Source: Litchfieldia alkalitelluris (GTDB lineage Bacteria; Bacillota; Bacilli; Bacillales; Bacillaceae_L). From it: a stretch of 64,000 bases of DNA. Where the stretch lies: positions 4,042,696 through 4,106,695 of the forward strand of contig NZ_KV917374.1 in NCBI RefSeq assembly GCF_002019645.1, written 5' to 3'. Each line of letters begins with the position of its first letter. Within the stretch, counting starts at the first letter, position 1. The position numbers and the translations under genes are program-made. Shown here in pieces: positions 63,950-64,000 of the stretch. The notes beneath the pieces were generated by a model. The model saw only the letters and a program-made list of their open reading frames with translations. It was not told the DNA's origin and did not search any database.

Positions 63950-64000
63950 CTGAGGGCTGTGCATTCTCTTATTGTTTAGTTCAGTCAACTTTGGCTTTGG

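Noticed and set aside
1-64000. CRISPR arrays, tRNA or rRNA genes, prophage
   Set aside because: No regularly spaced short repeats, no cloverleaf or rRNA sequence, and no phage structural or integrase genes were seen.

Overview
The window is a chromosomal segment of a low-GC, endospore-forming member of the Bacillaceae. The evidence is AT-rich DNA, AGGAGG-type ribosome binding sites with frequent GTG and TTG starts, a gerP spore-coat germination operon, a Spo0E-like phosphatase, a sporulation-type asparagine synthetase, and gene order that follows, with insertions, the argC-argF / yit / yis / gerP part of the Bacillus subtilis chromosome. No rRNA, tRNA or CRISPR array was seen.

Layout. 1-9177: arginine operon argC-J-B-D-carA-carB-argF on the minus strand (argF runs off the edge), with a clear promoter and an ARG box. 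9241-16816: an anaerobic / molybdenum cofactor block (ywiC, moeA-mobB-moaE-moaD, orphan modB, fnr, a radical SAM/SPASM gene, mobA). Three promoters here carry Fnr boxes at the same distance from a -10 hexamer, and a fourth box lies between modB and fnr, so the block looks like one Fnr regulon. 16911-26740: yitW, yitV, yitU, small spore-former proteins, a BsuPI/Gmad2 lipoprotein, yitT, a DegV protein, an intact IS1182-type element, cvfB (yitL) and yajQ (yitK). 26929-32618: a SAM-I riboswitch with a very large P3 arm in front of yitJ and metH.

32666-34640: a TnpB-only IS200/IS605-type element that truncates an ECF sigma gene and abuts a DUF4367-like remnant. 35030-43250: GNAT, a stress-type short-chain dehydrogenase with a SigB-like promoter, a fasciclin relic, dispersed repeats, a membrane-anchored GH13 amylase homologue that has lost its catalytic residues, an AraC regulator, a MATE transporter, and glnK-amtB with a perfect TnrA/GlnR box placed downstream of its promoter. 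43614-49861: asnO, yisN, yisL, rocD, yisK.

49957-57548: a complete monoderm Tad (Flp pilus) operon, headed by a DUF192 gene and preceded by a c-di-GMP-I riboswitch. Ten bases of the aptamer's 3' strand are perfectly complementary to a downstream hairpin, so pilus expression is probably tied to cyclic di-GMP. This locus sits between yisK and yisI, where B. subtilis has no pilus genes. 57933-63906: yisI, a DUF418 membrane protein, gerPA-PF, a second gerPF with its own SigK-type promoter, a Gly/Tyr-rich small protein, yisB (HNH) and a second DegV protein.

The strongest leads are the riboswitch-controlled Tad locus, the enlarged SAM riboswitch, the catalytically dead GH13 protein, the shared Fnr promoter geometry, and the TnpB insertion in the sigma-factor operon.
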